Shown: piece after piece, positions 8,437 through 15,825 of the stretch
How the letters are laid out: each line of letters opens with the position of its first letter
Position numbering within the stretch: position 1 is the stretch's first letter
Origin: Bacillus multifaciens
GTDB lineage: Bacteria; Bacillota; Bacilli; Bacillales; Bacillaceae_G
Length of the DNA stretch: 64,000 nt
Reading direction: 5' to 3'
NCBI RefSeq assembly: GCF_030756675.1
Contig: NZ_JAVBXD010000013.1
Location: 38,401-102,400, forward strand
Translations under genes and position numbers: made by a program
The notes under the pieces: model-generated
The model's database searches: none
Told to the model about the DNA's origin: nothing
Seen by the model: only the letters and a program-made list of their open reading frames with translations

Positions 8437-8838
8437 TTATCCTAAACTTCCACCTGGTAAAGAAATATGAAGATCATCCCCTATGCTTAACTGCCAGCCT
8501 TCAAAAAAGCTACTATCATGAAAAATATCTAAAAAGATATTTTCGTCAAATTCAATTGTTAAATCGGAAATGGGTGAAAAATGATGTACTTTTTGTACTT
8601 TCCGATTTCGTAGTAGTTTTTTTGCGATTTTACGAAATCTAGATCCATCCTGATTTGTAAGTTCATAGTCTGGTTTTCCTACTTGCACTTCACGAAGGTT
8701 TCTTATACGCCATGCACATTCTACTGTTAAGCATCCATCGTCAAATACGATGATAAGAGGAAGTTTTACTTCAGGGTTTATTTCTTTTACTGATTGACCA
8801 AGTAAATCTGAGAAATTGTACTCACTTATATTTTGCAT
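8437..8838 (-). CDS. Conserved hypothetical protein
   Basis: 133 residues, soluble, beta-rich by eye (LPLIIVFDDGCLTVECAWRIR; DLTIEFDENIFLDIF; LHISLPGGSLG). It resembles small Bacillus proteins of unknown function, possibly DUF6188-like or immunity-protein-like, but I cannot assign it firmly. AGGAGGTTATG supplies the ribosome site for ATG 8838. It is followed by the small membrane protein gene at 8412 on the same strand. Confidence 0.65.
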   Translation of the reverse strand: MQNISEYNFSDLLGQSVKEINPEVKLPLIIVFDDGCLTVECAWRIRNLREVQVGKPDYELTNQDGSRFRKIAKKLLRNRKVQKVHHFSPISDLTIEFDENIFLDIFHDSSFFEGWQLSIGDDLHISLPGGSLG

Positions 8839-8867
8839 ACATAACCTCCTGTTCTAAGAAAGGGTTA

Positions 8868-9359
8868 TTAAAATATCCAATCGAAGGCAGTATACATACC
8901 AAGTAGAGCAAACAAAATGATTAATATAAACGCCGAGATGCATCCAAAAGGAATGAGCTTATCCTGCCACGTTTCTTCAGGTTCTTCGATCATTTTTTCT
9001 TTTACTTTTTTTTGAAGAGAAGATGCGATAGGTTCAGAACATAACTTTTGAATTATCTCGTTATCTCCTTTAAATTTTAAGGCTCTAACTATCTGTTTAG
9101 CGTCGTTTCTCATAGATTTTTCAAATAGAGAACACGCTTCAATCATCTCAGGTGTTTTCTGCTCTTCTAAGTACCAATATCGACCAGCCATTGCAGGGTG
9201 TTGTAATTTGTAATAGATATCTCCTAATTTCTTACGAAGGTCTAATGCATTAGGATAAGTCGAAATTAAACCATGTAGTCGATCTCTTGCTTTTCCTAAA
9301 TCATTATTTTGAATATCGTTTTCGATCTTTTTTAACGTTTTTTCAGGTATGTTGTTAAT
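8868..9359 (-). CDS. DUF6584-like membrane protein with apparent ATT start
   Basis: The frame is open from a stop at 9372 to 8868 but contains no ATG, GTG or TTG until residue Met57 (9191), in the middle of a conserved segment (LGKARDRLHGLISTYP ... LGDIYYKLQHPAMAGRYWYLEE). A strong AAAGGAGAG ribosome site lies 9 nt before an in-frame ATT at 9359. I therefore place the start there, giving 163 residues: a helical TPR-like region typical of DUF6584 and one C-terminal membrane helix (CISAFILIILFALLGMY). An ATA that may replace an older ATG lies at 9350. Expression could be reduced. Confidence 0.65.
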   Translation of the reverse strand: MNNIPEKTLKKIENDIQNNDLGKARDRLHGLISTYPNALDLRKKLGDIYYKLQHPAMAGRYWYLEEQKTPEMIEACSLFEKSMRNDAKQIVRALKFKGDNEIIQKLCSEPIASSLQKKVKEKMIEEPEETWQDKLIPFGCISAFILIILFALLGMYTAFDWIF

Positions 9360-9375
9360 GAGATAACTCTCCTTT

Positions 9376-9780
9376 TCATTTTACAAATTGCTTAGGATAT
9401 TCTCTTATATGGTTTTCATCATCACGCCAATCGTACGTTTCTTGTTTCGGAATATGTAAAGTTTGATTGCCGATTTTCACTGTAGTTTCATCAACCCATT
9501 CAACGAGTGGATCGTTATCTGGGTAATTCCAGTATATCGTTTTAGTAGAATTCGTTTTCAGATGGACTAATTCGCCTCTAACAGCGTCTGCACTTAATGA
9601 TCCGCCATCATGGAAATAAGTTTTCAGTTTATAATCTCCATTTGGGGATTCAATCGTTCGAATTAATTTTCCGGTTGGAACACCTTGCAAACTAAAAAAC
9701 TTCCAATATACAAAACAAGCTCCAACAATTAACGTAGAAAGTAATACAATTCCTACTTTTGTTTTCTTGATTTTATTCAT
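9376..9780 (-). CDS. DUF5412-family membrane-anchored protein
   Basis: 134 residues: N-terminal signal anchor (VGIVLLSTLIVGACFVYW, about 9-26) and an extracytoplasmic beta-rich domain with IESPNGDYKLKTYFHDGGSLS and IYWNYPDNDPLVEWVDETTVKI, the pattern of DUF5412 proteins in Bacilli. Function unknown. It starts with AAGGGAGAAGCAA before ATG 9780 and precedes the DUF6584 gene on the same strand by 17 bp, so the two are probably co-transcribed. Confidence 0.75.
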   Translation of the reverse strand: MNKIKKTKVGIVLLSTLIVGACFVYWKFFSLQGVPTGKLIRTIESPNGDYKLKTYFHDGGSLSADAVRGELVHLKTNSTKTIYWNYPDNDPLVEWVDETTVKIGNQTLHIPKQETYDWRDDENHIREYPKQFVK

Positions 9781-9977
9781 TTGCTTCTCCCTTAAAAATG
9801 GTTATATGTATTTTATACCATTTTGTGGATAATTTCTATGTATGGTCAGGTGCCTGTGTTTTTAGAGGAAATCGCTTAGAAGGAAAGGAATTCGAAAATA
9901 TTTTTTATTTTTTTGTCACAAATAGCGAATTTATGGTTTCTTTATAGTAACAGTAGCTAATAAGGAGGAAGAAATGA

Positions 9978-10523
9978 GTGGAGGTGAAAGCTTCATTGTT
10001 AAATATATATGAACAAGATTCAGTTTCCAATATAGAGTTTCAAGATGTATTTAAAGAATATTATGCTCATGTTGTGAGACAAATTATGAGGATTGTGCGA
10101 GATCAAGCAATTGCTGAAGATTTAGCGCAGGAAGTATTTTTGCAATTATATCATACAGAATGGAAACAGATTGAAAGTTTATCAGCATGGCTTGCAAAGG
10201 CATCCATTTATGCAGCATATAACTATTTGCGATCTGAAAAAAGGCATCAAGCAAGAATCGAAAAAGAAGCAAATTATAAACAGTCAATTAGTAGTCCATC
10301 ATCGGAAGAACAATGTATTCAAAAAGAAGAAATTACTCGTGTACAAAGTACATTAAAAGAAATGGATGAACGTGAACGTACCCTCTTATTAATGAAGTTT
10401 TCTGGATTTCAATACAAAGAAATCGCGGAGGCTACTCATATGGAAGTATCCTCGGTTGGAACATTACTAGCACGTGCGAAAGCGAAATTTCGGAAGATGT
10501 ATAGAGGGATGAAGGAGGGGTAA
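9978..10523 (+). CDS. ECF-type RNA polymerase sigma factor
   Basis: 181 residues with sigma region 2 (EYYAHVVRQIMRIVRDQAIAEDLAQEVFLQLY, about 27-60) and region 4 helix-turn-helix (RERTLLLMKFSGFQYKEIAEATHMEVSSVGTLLARAKAKFRKMY). GTG 9978 lies 9 nt after TAAGGAGG; an ATG at 9974 is out of frame. It is followed after 3 bp by a zinc-finger anti-sigma factor, so it is probably held inactive at the membrane until an envelope signal frees it. Target promoters cannot be deduced; ECF operons are often self-activated. Confidence 0.92.
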   Translation: MEVKASLLNIYEQDSVSNIEFQDVFKEYYAHVVRQIMRIVRDQAIAEDLAQEVFLQLYHTEWKQIESLSAWLAKASIYAAYNYLRSEKRHQARIEKEANYKQSISSPSSEEQCIQKEEITRVQSTLKEMDERERTLLLMKFSGFQYKEIAEATHMEVSSVGTLLARAKAKFRKMYRGMKEG

Positions 10524-10526
10524 CAA

Positions 10527-11702
10527 ATGAAATGCCAAGATATTGGATTTATTCAGGCGTATTTAGATGGAGAATTAAACCGCGATGACAGAAAGCAATA
10601 TATTCAGCATCTTGACCAATGTAAAGCATGTCAACAGAAGTTAGAAGAGGTGAGCAAACTTAATCAATGGGAACAAGTGATATTGGATGATGAATTTGCA
10701 AACGTTAGTCAAGATATTGATATCAATGTTGATAAAGCTTGGAAAACCTTTGAACAAAATATCCGAACTCATAAAACAAAAGAAACAAACAGTGAAGAAA
10801 TTAAAAAGAAGGGAAGATGGCATAACATGAAGAAATCATCTAAACGTTGGATTACTGCAGCAGCAGCGGCGGCAGTTGTGTGTGTGTCTTTAACAGTTCC
10901 AGAAGTACGGGCAGGAGCAAGCAACTTGTTATCGATTTTTCGAGTAAAGGATGTGCAGTTCGTTCAACTTACCGATTCGGACTTACGTGAAATTGAAGGA
11001 TGGATCTCTAAAACGGAAGAAGGAGAGAAGTCCATTAAAGGAATTGGGAAAATAGGAATTAAAGATAATGGAAGCAAAAAAGATGCTCATTTTCAGTCAG
11101 AACAGCAAGCAAAAGAAGCTGGATATGCTGTTCCAAAAGTACCAAATGGATATCGTATAACGAGTGTGGATGCGAACCCGTCATTTATTATGCAATTTGA
11201 ACTCGATACAGAAAAAGCTAATAAGTTGTTGAAACAACTACAGAGTAATACGCAGTTTGAAAGTGCTTTGAATGGCAAGCAGTTTTCAATCACAGTTCCA
11301 GAATCAGTACGTACACAAATAGAAGTTGAGGGTAATCGAACATCAAGCGCTTTTTCTTATAATGTGATTGATGCACCAAAAATTTCTGTTCCAGAAGGTG
11401 TAGATGTTGCGAAATTACAAAAAACAGTTTTAGAGCTTCCGATTATTCCTGGAAATGTGAAAACGCAACTTGCAGGTATTCAAGATTGGACACATACATT
11501 GCCGATTCCTTATGTAGCAAAAGATGCAAAAGTATCAGAGACAAAGGTTCAAGGAGTAAAGGCCGTTTTATATAATACAGAATATGAAAACGTGCTGATT
11601 TGGGAGAAAGACGGAAAAATGCACATGATCGAGCAACATAAAGAGCAGGGGAAAGATATGAATGCAAACGATCTTACTAAACTTGCAAATGAATTAAAAT
11701 AA
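10527..11702 (+). CDS. Membrane-bound anti-sigma factor (zf-HC2)
   Basis: 391 residues. The N-terminal cytoplasmic part has the anti-sigma zinc motif HLDQCKAC (about 31-38, with a Cys near the start). One transmembrane helix (WITAAAAAAVVCVSLTVP, about 109-126) leads to a large extracytoplasmic domain of about 260 residues, ending with a DUF4367-like segment (VLYNTEYENVLIWEKDGKMHMIE). It should bind and inhibit the sigma factor encoded 3 bp upstream. The ABC pair starting 65 bp later is probably in the same operon. Confidence 0.88.
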   Translation: MKCQDIGFIQAYLDGELNRDDRKQYIQHLDQCKACQQKLEEVSKLNQWEQVILDDEFANVSQDIDINVDKAWKTFEQNIRTHKTKETNSEEIKKKGRWHNMKKSSKRWITAAAAAAVVCVSLTVPEVRAGASNLLSIFRVKDVQFVQLTDSDLREIEGWISKTEEGEKSIKGIGKIGIKDNGSKKDAHFQSEQQAKEAGYAVPKVPNGYRITSVDANPSFIMQFELDTEKANKLLKQLQSNTQFESALNGKQFSITVPESVRTQIEVEGNRTSSAFSYNVIDAPKISVPEGVDVAKLQKTVLELPIIPGNVKTQLAGIQDWTHTLPIPYVAKDAKVSETKVQGVKAVLYNTEYENVLIWEKDGKMHMIEQHKEQGKDMNANDLTKLANELK

Positions 11703-11767
11703 TGATTGGACAAGAGCGGCTCCGCAAAAAGGGGCGGCTCTGTTCCTGTATGGAGCGGAGGTAAAAC

Positions 11768-12733
11768 ATGAACGAAGACTGGATTATTCAAACAAAGAAC
11801 TTAACAAAACAATATAACGGAAAAGGCGGTATCCGTAACATTTCATTAGACGTTCCGCGCGGTACTGTATTCGGATTTATAGGTCCGAACGGTGCCGGAA
11901 AAAGTACGTTTGTGCGAACGATGCTTGGATTGATTCATCCGGATTCTGGAACGGCGCAAATGCTAGGACAGCCGATTGGGACAATTGAATCAAAACGACG
12001 CATTGGCTATTTACCTGAGCTGTTTCGCTATCCAGATTGGCTGACTGGTTGGCAGTTACTTGAAACGCATGCGAAATTATGCGATCTTCCTTTTCGGGAG
12101 CGGAAAGCAAAAATGAATGAGGTTATTGAAAAGGTAGGTCTAAAGGGAAGGGAGAAAGAAAAAATTCGCGGTTATTCAAAAGGAATGCAGCAGCGTATCG
12201 GGCTTGCTTGTGCCCTGCTTTCTGATCCTGAATTGATTTTCTTAGATGAGCCAACATCAGCACTTGATCCAATCGGGCGAAAAGAAGTGCGTCATTTAAT
12301 GGAAGAGCTTCGTGACCAAGGGAAAACAGTATTTTTGAACAGCCATCTATTAAATGAAATTGAACATGTATGTGATCACGTGGCGATTATTAATAAAGGA
12401 GAGCTAATTGTCCAAGGAGATTGGCGCTCATTGATGATGATTCAAACGGAAGTTGAAGTAACACTCGGTGAGAAGAGCGAATTATTTTTTAAACAACTGC
12501 CTTCGTTTATTAAAAATGTAAGGAAGATAGAAGAACGTGAAAATCGTAAACGTTGGATTATAACGCTGCAACAAGAAAATGACATTCCTAGATTGTTAGA
12601 AGCATTTGTAGCACTACACATTCCTGTGTATCAGTTAAATCCGGTTCACCCGCATTTGGAAGATGTGTTTATGTACTGGGTAAATAAGAAAGAGGGGACG
12701 CAGCATGTGGACAATCGCCAAGTTATCATTTAA
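11768..12733 (+). CDS. ABC-2 transporter ATP-binding protein
   Basis: 321 residues with Walker A GPNGAGKST (about 39-47), signature YSKGMQQRI, Walker B LIFLDEPTSALDP and the H-loop in LNSHLLNE, followed by a roughly 90-residue C-terminal extension usual for DrrA/BcrA/YxlF-type exporters. GGAGCGGAGG before ATG 11768 is the ribosome site. It overlaps the permease gene by 29 nt. Position after a sigma/anti-sigma pair resembles the B. subtilis sigY-yxl arrangement, suggesting an envelope-stress or antimicrobial export role (inference). Confidence 0.88.
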   Translation: MNEDWIIQTKNLTKQYNGKGGIRNISLDVPRGTVFGFIGPNGAGKSTFVRTMLGLIHPDSGTAQMLGQPIGTIESKRRIGYLPELFRYPDWLTGWQLLETHAKLCDLPFRERKAKMNEVIEKVGLKGREKEKIRGYSKGMQQRIGLACALLSDPELIFLDEPTSALDPIGRKEVRHLMEELRDQGKTVFLNSHLLNEIEHVCDHVAIINKGELIVQGDWRSLMMIQTEVEVTLGEKSELFFKQLPSFIKNVRKIEERENRKRWIITLQQENDIPRLLEAFVALHIPVYQLNPVHPHLEDVFMYWVNKKEGTQHVDNRQVII

Positions 12734-13577
12734 AGAAATTTTGCTAAAACGTATTTTTACCATTACGCTATGTATGACTTTTGCCTTTTTACTATTTTAT
12801 GGAGTGGCCATTCATTATGCCGTCAGTGAAATCCTTCCAGGAGAATCTAGTGGTATTTCGGCAGCACAAGATTTTATGAGCAAAACTTTTATTTCTACAC
12901 AACTTCTAGGGGTTGGGTTATACTTTTCTTCGTTTATTACTGCACTGTTAGCTATTTTAAGTAGTGTTGGAAGTATTGCTAATGAAATTGAAAGTCATCA
13001 AATTGATACATGGTTAACGAGACCGATTTCACGCTTTTCCTTTTTAATGGGGAAATGGATCGGCTTATGCTTGTTACTGATTGCGTACGCGGCCTTCCTG
13101 TTTATAAGTATCGTGATTATTCATCAAACAATGGGAGGTAGTACGTTCCATTTAGATTTCACAGCCGCGCAGATTATAAAAGCATTGGCTCTTTTCTTAC
13201 TCCAGCCTGTTATTTTAATTAGTATCGCAATATTACTAAGCACGCGTATGGCAACATTAAATGCTGGCATTGTGTTAATTATTTTATACGGAACTGGATT
13301 TATTGGCGGATTTGTTGAACAAATCGGTACATTGGCACAAAAAACAGCACTTGTGAACATGGGCATAATCGCAAGCCTTTTATTCCCAATTGATACAATG
13401 TATCGTAAAATGACAATCTACTTATTCGATTCATCAGACAATCCTTTATCAATCGCCTCACAAGGAGTGTTCGGGAGTGTTTCAACACCGAGTAACATGA
13501 TGGTTGTTTATGCTGTTTTATATGTGTTAGCAGCTATTTTTATAGCGATTCGTACATTTAAATCACGTGATTTATAG
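12705..13577 (+). CDS. ABC-2 transporter permease
   Basis: 290 residues with six membrane helices: about 17-36 (IFTITLCMTFAFLLFYGVAI), 60-90, 105-130, 155-180, 190-210 and a last one near 265-283 (VVYAVLYVLAAIFIAI). The motif IANEIESHQIDTWLTRPISR between helices 2 and 3 is typical of ABC-2 permeases. ATG 12705 lies inside the ATPase gene with GAGGGGACG as ribosome site, implying translational coupling. Substrate unknown. Confidence 0.86.
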   Translation: MWTIAKLSFKEILLKRIFTITLCMTFAFLLFYGVAIHYAVSEILPGESSGISAAQDFMSKTFISTQLLGVGLYFSSFITALLAILSSVGSIANEIESHQIDTWLTRPISRFSFLMGKWIGLCLLLIAYAAFLFISIVIIHQTMGGSTFHLDFTAAQIIKALALFLLQPVILISIAILLSTRMATLNAGIVLIILYGTGFIGGFVEQIGTLAQKTALVNMGIIASLLFPIDTMYRKMTIYLFDSSDNPLSIASQGVFGSVSTPSNMMVVYAVLYVLAAIFIAIRTFKSRDL

Positions 13578-13617
13578 GAGGATGAAACTTTAGTGTATTT
13601 TCCCAATCCTGTAAAGT

Positions 13618-13719
13618 GTGAGAAATAACCATTTCGATTTTGAGATTAGTATAAGCTTTATCCGACTATTTGCAGGAGATGAAAAAATACTGACGGAAGA
13701 CTCACTTTATATATTATAG
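13618..13719 (+). CDS. Possible 33-residue ORF or gene remnant
   Basis: GTG 13618 opens a frame with protein-like composition (MRNNHFDFEISISFIRLFAG, then DEKILTEDSLYIL). There is no convincing ribosome site, and an in-frame TAA sits just before the GTG, so it may be the end of a lost gene. A hairpin follows directly. Family not recognised. Confidence 0.3.
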   Translation: MRNNHFDFEISISFIRLFAGDEKILTEDSLYIL

Positions 13720-13721
13720 TT

Positions 13722-13752
13722 AAAGCTCCTTCAATTGTAGAGAAGGAGCTTT
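13722..13752. terminator. Stem-loop, probable terminator
   Basis: AAAGCTCCTTC / GAAGGAGCTTT with a 9-nt loop. The T-run after it is short (TTAATT), so it may end transcription weakly for the ABC operon. Confidence 0.6.
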
Positions 13753-13816
13753 AATTATGAGTTTAAGGATAATATTTACTATGATATAATTCCAATAAAT
13801 GGAGATAAGGAATGTT

Positions 13817-13978
13817 ATGGAATTTATTGAATCAATAGACCCTTTTCTGATGCAGTTGTTCATTGTTCCGCTTATAGTAATTGGATTAGGGCTTTTAGTA
13901 TCTATTCTTGAAAGGTATTTGTTGCAACCCTTTGGAAACGTTCCATCCAAGTTTTCAAGCGATTATGAAAGTTATTAA
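13817..13978 (+). CDS. Small single-pass membrane protein (53 aa)
   Basis: ATG 13817 follows ATAAGGAATGTT. The product begins MEFIESIDPFLMQLFIVP, has one strong transmembrane helix (about 13-32, MQLFIVPLIVIGLGLLVSIL) and a polar tail ending SSDYESY. Composition and ribosome site support a real small gene. The dispersed 140-bp repeat starts immediately after its stop. Function unknown; a small holin/toxin-like peptide cannot be excluded. Confidence 0.55.
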   Translation: MEFIESIDPFLMQLFIVPLIVIGLGLLVSILERYLLQPFGNVPSKFSSDYESY

Positions 13979-13979
13979 T

Positions 13980-14119
13980 GTGTTGAACGTGGTAGATTCC
14001 TTTCTTGACACGCTGTTTTTGTCGTTCATTGACCGTTTCTATGCGTGGCCAGATGCTCTCGCCTGCCTAAAAAAAGAGGGTTTTTATATCGATTTTTTAA
14101 TTTGTATTTATATAGTTTA
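13980..14119 (-). repeat. Dispersed stem-loop repeat, copy A (antisense orientation)
   Basis: Contains the complement of the conserved core CTGGCCnCGCATAGAAACGGTCA, then AAAAGAGGGTTTTTAT and a terminal GTATTTATATAG. It belongs to the family also found at 28867, 34975, 47525, 53952, 54130, 56352, 56518 and 63537. This is the only copy not in the sense direction of the gene in front of it. Confidence 0.75.
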
Positions 14120-14228
14120 TATTTCATTATCTGAATTTCACCAACTATTAATCAGTTGCCTTCTTATTTAAAAACGACTACAATTTTATTGTTATATAAG
14201 AACGAAAAAAAAGAATCGGAGGGGAACT

Positions 14229-15422
14229 ATGCCAAGGAAAGTATGGCTATTAGTAGCCGGGATGATTATTAATGTCACGGGTGCTTCTTTTTTATGGCCT
14301 TTTAATACAATTTACTTACATGATCATTTAGGAAAGTCATTATCTGTGGCTGGAATGGTATTAATGATTAACTCGTTAACCGGAGTAATTGGTAATTTAC
14401 TCGGCGGTGTTTTATTTGATAAGTGGGGCGGATATAAGTCGATTTTAGTTGGAATTGTGATTACATTATTAGCGATTTTAGGTCTTGTATTTTTCCATGG
14501 CTGGCCATTTTATATTATTTGGCTTGCGTTAATTGGATTTGGTTCTGGAATGGTCTTCCCGGCGATGTATGCGATGGTCGGAACGGTTTGGCCAGAAGGC
14601 GGCCGAAGAGCATTTAATGCGATGTACGTTGGACAAAATGTTGGGATCGCTGTTGGAACGGCGTGCGGTGGTTTAGTTGCCTCTTATCGCTTCGATTACA
14701 TTTTCTTAGCGAACTTTATTTTATACTTTATTTTCTTCTTAATTGCTTTTATTGGATTCCGAGGTATGGAAGATAAGAAAGAAAAACGTGTAGCGGTAAA
14801 AGAAAAGACGAAAAACGGTTGGTCACTTACACCAGGATTCAAGGCGCTTCTTATTGTGTGTGTTGCATATGCTTTATGCTGGGTTACGTATGTACAGTGG
14901 CAAGGGGCGATTGCGACGCATATGCAGGAGCTGAATATTAGTCTTCGCCATTATAGTTTATTATGGACGATCAACGGGGCGATGATTGTTTGTGCACAGC
15001 CGTTAATCAGTATGATTATTCGCGCGATGAAACGTTCTTTAAAACAACAAATTATGATCGGAATTGGTATTTTCGCAGTGTCGTTTATCGTGTTAAGTCA
15101 AGCGCAGCAATTTACAATGTTCCTTGTCGCGATGGTGACATTAACAATTGGTGAATTATTTGTTTGGCCAGCTGTGCCAACGATTGCGAATATCCTTGCA
15201 CCAAAAGATAAGCTTGGCTTTTATCAAGGTGTTGTAAATAGTGCAGCGACTGTTGGAAAAATGTTTGGACCGGTTGTTGGCGGAGCAATTGTTGATTTAT
15301 ATAATATGGAAGTATTATTTATCGCGATCATGGTCATGCTTGTAATAGCAATTATCGCAACGAGTATGTATGATAAGAAAGTACGTGTTGAAGAAACAGT
15401 AGACGAAAAAATTGCAGTTTAG
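14229..15422 (+). CDS. yttB: MFS transporter, YttB-like
   Basis: 397 residues with 12 predicted membrane helices. The MFS A-motif lies between helices 2 and 3 (GNLLGGVLFDKWGGYKS). There is a basic central loop (EDKKEKRVAVKEKTKNG, about 180-196) and a second half-motif later. It lies just upstream of leuS, as does yttB in B. subtilis, which supports the ortholog call. Members are predicted drug or sugar exporters; substrate unknown. ATCGGAGGGG precedes ATG 14229. Confidence 0.82.
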   Translation: MPRKVWLLVAGMIINVTGASFLWPFNTIYLHDHLGKSLSVAGMVLMINSLTGVIGNLLGGVLFDKWGGYKSILVGIVITLLAILGLVFFHGWPFYIIWLALIGFGSGMVFPAMYAMVGTVWPEGGRRAFNAMYVGQNVGIAVGTACGGLVASYRFDYIFLANFILYFIFFLIAFIGFRGMEDKKEKRVAVKEKTKNGWSLTPGFKALLIVCVAYALCWVTYVQWQGAIATHMQELNISLRHYSLLWTINGAMIVCAQPLISMIIRAMKRSLKQQIMIGIGIFAVSFIVLSQAQQFTMFLVAMVTLTIGELFVWPAVPTIANILAPKDKLGFYQGVVNSAATVGKMFGPVVGGAIVDLYNMEVLFIAIMVMLVIAIIATSMYDKKVRVEETVDEKIAV

Positions 15423-15484
15423 TTTGACGGAACATGTAACTTGTTTTAGAATATATTTTAAATAACTCATATGTAATAACAGTG

Positions 15485-15743
15485 AGAAGGAGTAGTAGTA
15501 ATAGAAACTGGTTTAGAGAATTGACGGTCGGTGCAAGTCAATCCACGTTTCGTTATGAACTCGCCTTTGAGTTGCAGTTGTGAAACAAAGTAGCAATTGC
15601 CGTCCATCCACGTTACGGATCTAAGCGAATGTATATTAGTGCTTGTTCAAAAAGGAGGATAAAGAAATCGGATAGCGATCTTTACCGGACGTTTTGAACA
15701 TCCTTTATTACATTAATTTAGGGTGGTACCGCGGGAATCTATA
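15485..15743 (+). promoter_or_regulatory. T-box riboswitch (leucine) of leuS
   Basis: The leader has the T-box core AGGGTGGTACCGCGG at 15720-15734 (pairs with the uncharged tRNA CCA end), the Stem I apical hairpin ATTGAC ... GTCAAT with GGTCGGTG, and a GAACTCGCCTTTGAG specifier region in which CTC (15560-15562) is the likely leucine codon. Low charged tRNA-Leu should stabilise the antiterminator and raise leuS expression. The class is certain from the core; the specifier placement is my reading of the fold. Confidence 0.93.
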
Positions 15744-15778
15744 ACCTCTCGTCCCTTTTCTGGGATGAGGGGTTTTTT
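15744..15778 (+). terminator. T-box terminator
   Basis: CCTCTCGTCCC / GGGATGAGGGG stem followed by TTTTTT. It is mutually exclusive with the antiterminator that includes the T-box core just upstream. Confidence 0.92.
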
Positions 15779-15825
15779 GTATTTTTGGCGGTGAAAATAT
15801 ATAGAATTTGAATGGAGGGTATTTC

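Noticed and set aside
11708-11742. Terminator between the anti-sigma gene and the ABC genes
   Set aside because: The AGAGCGGCTCC / GGGGCGGCTCT stem pairs imperfectly and has no T-run; read-through is likely.
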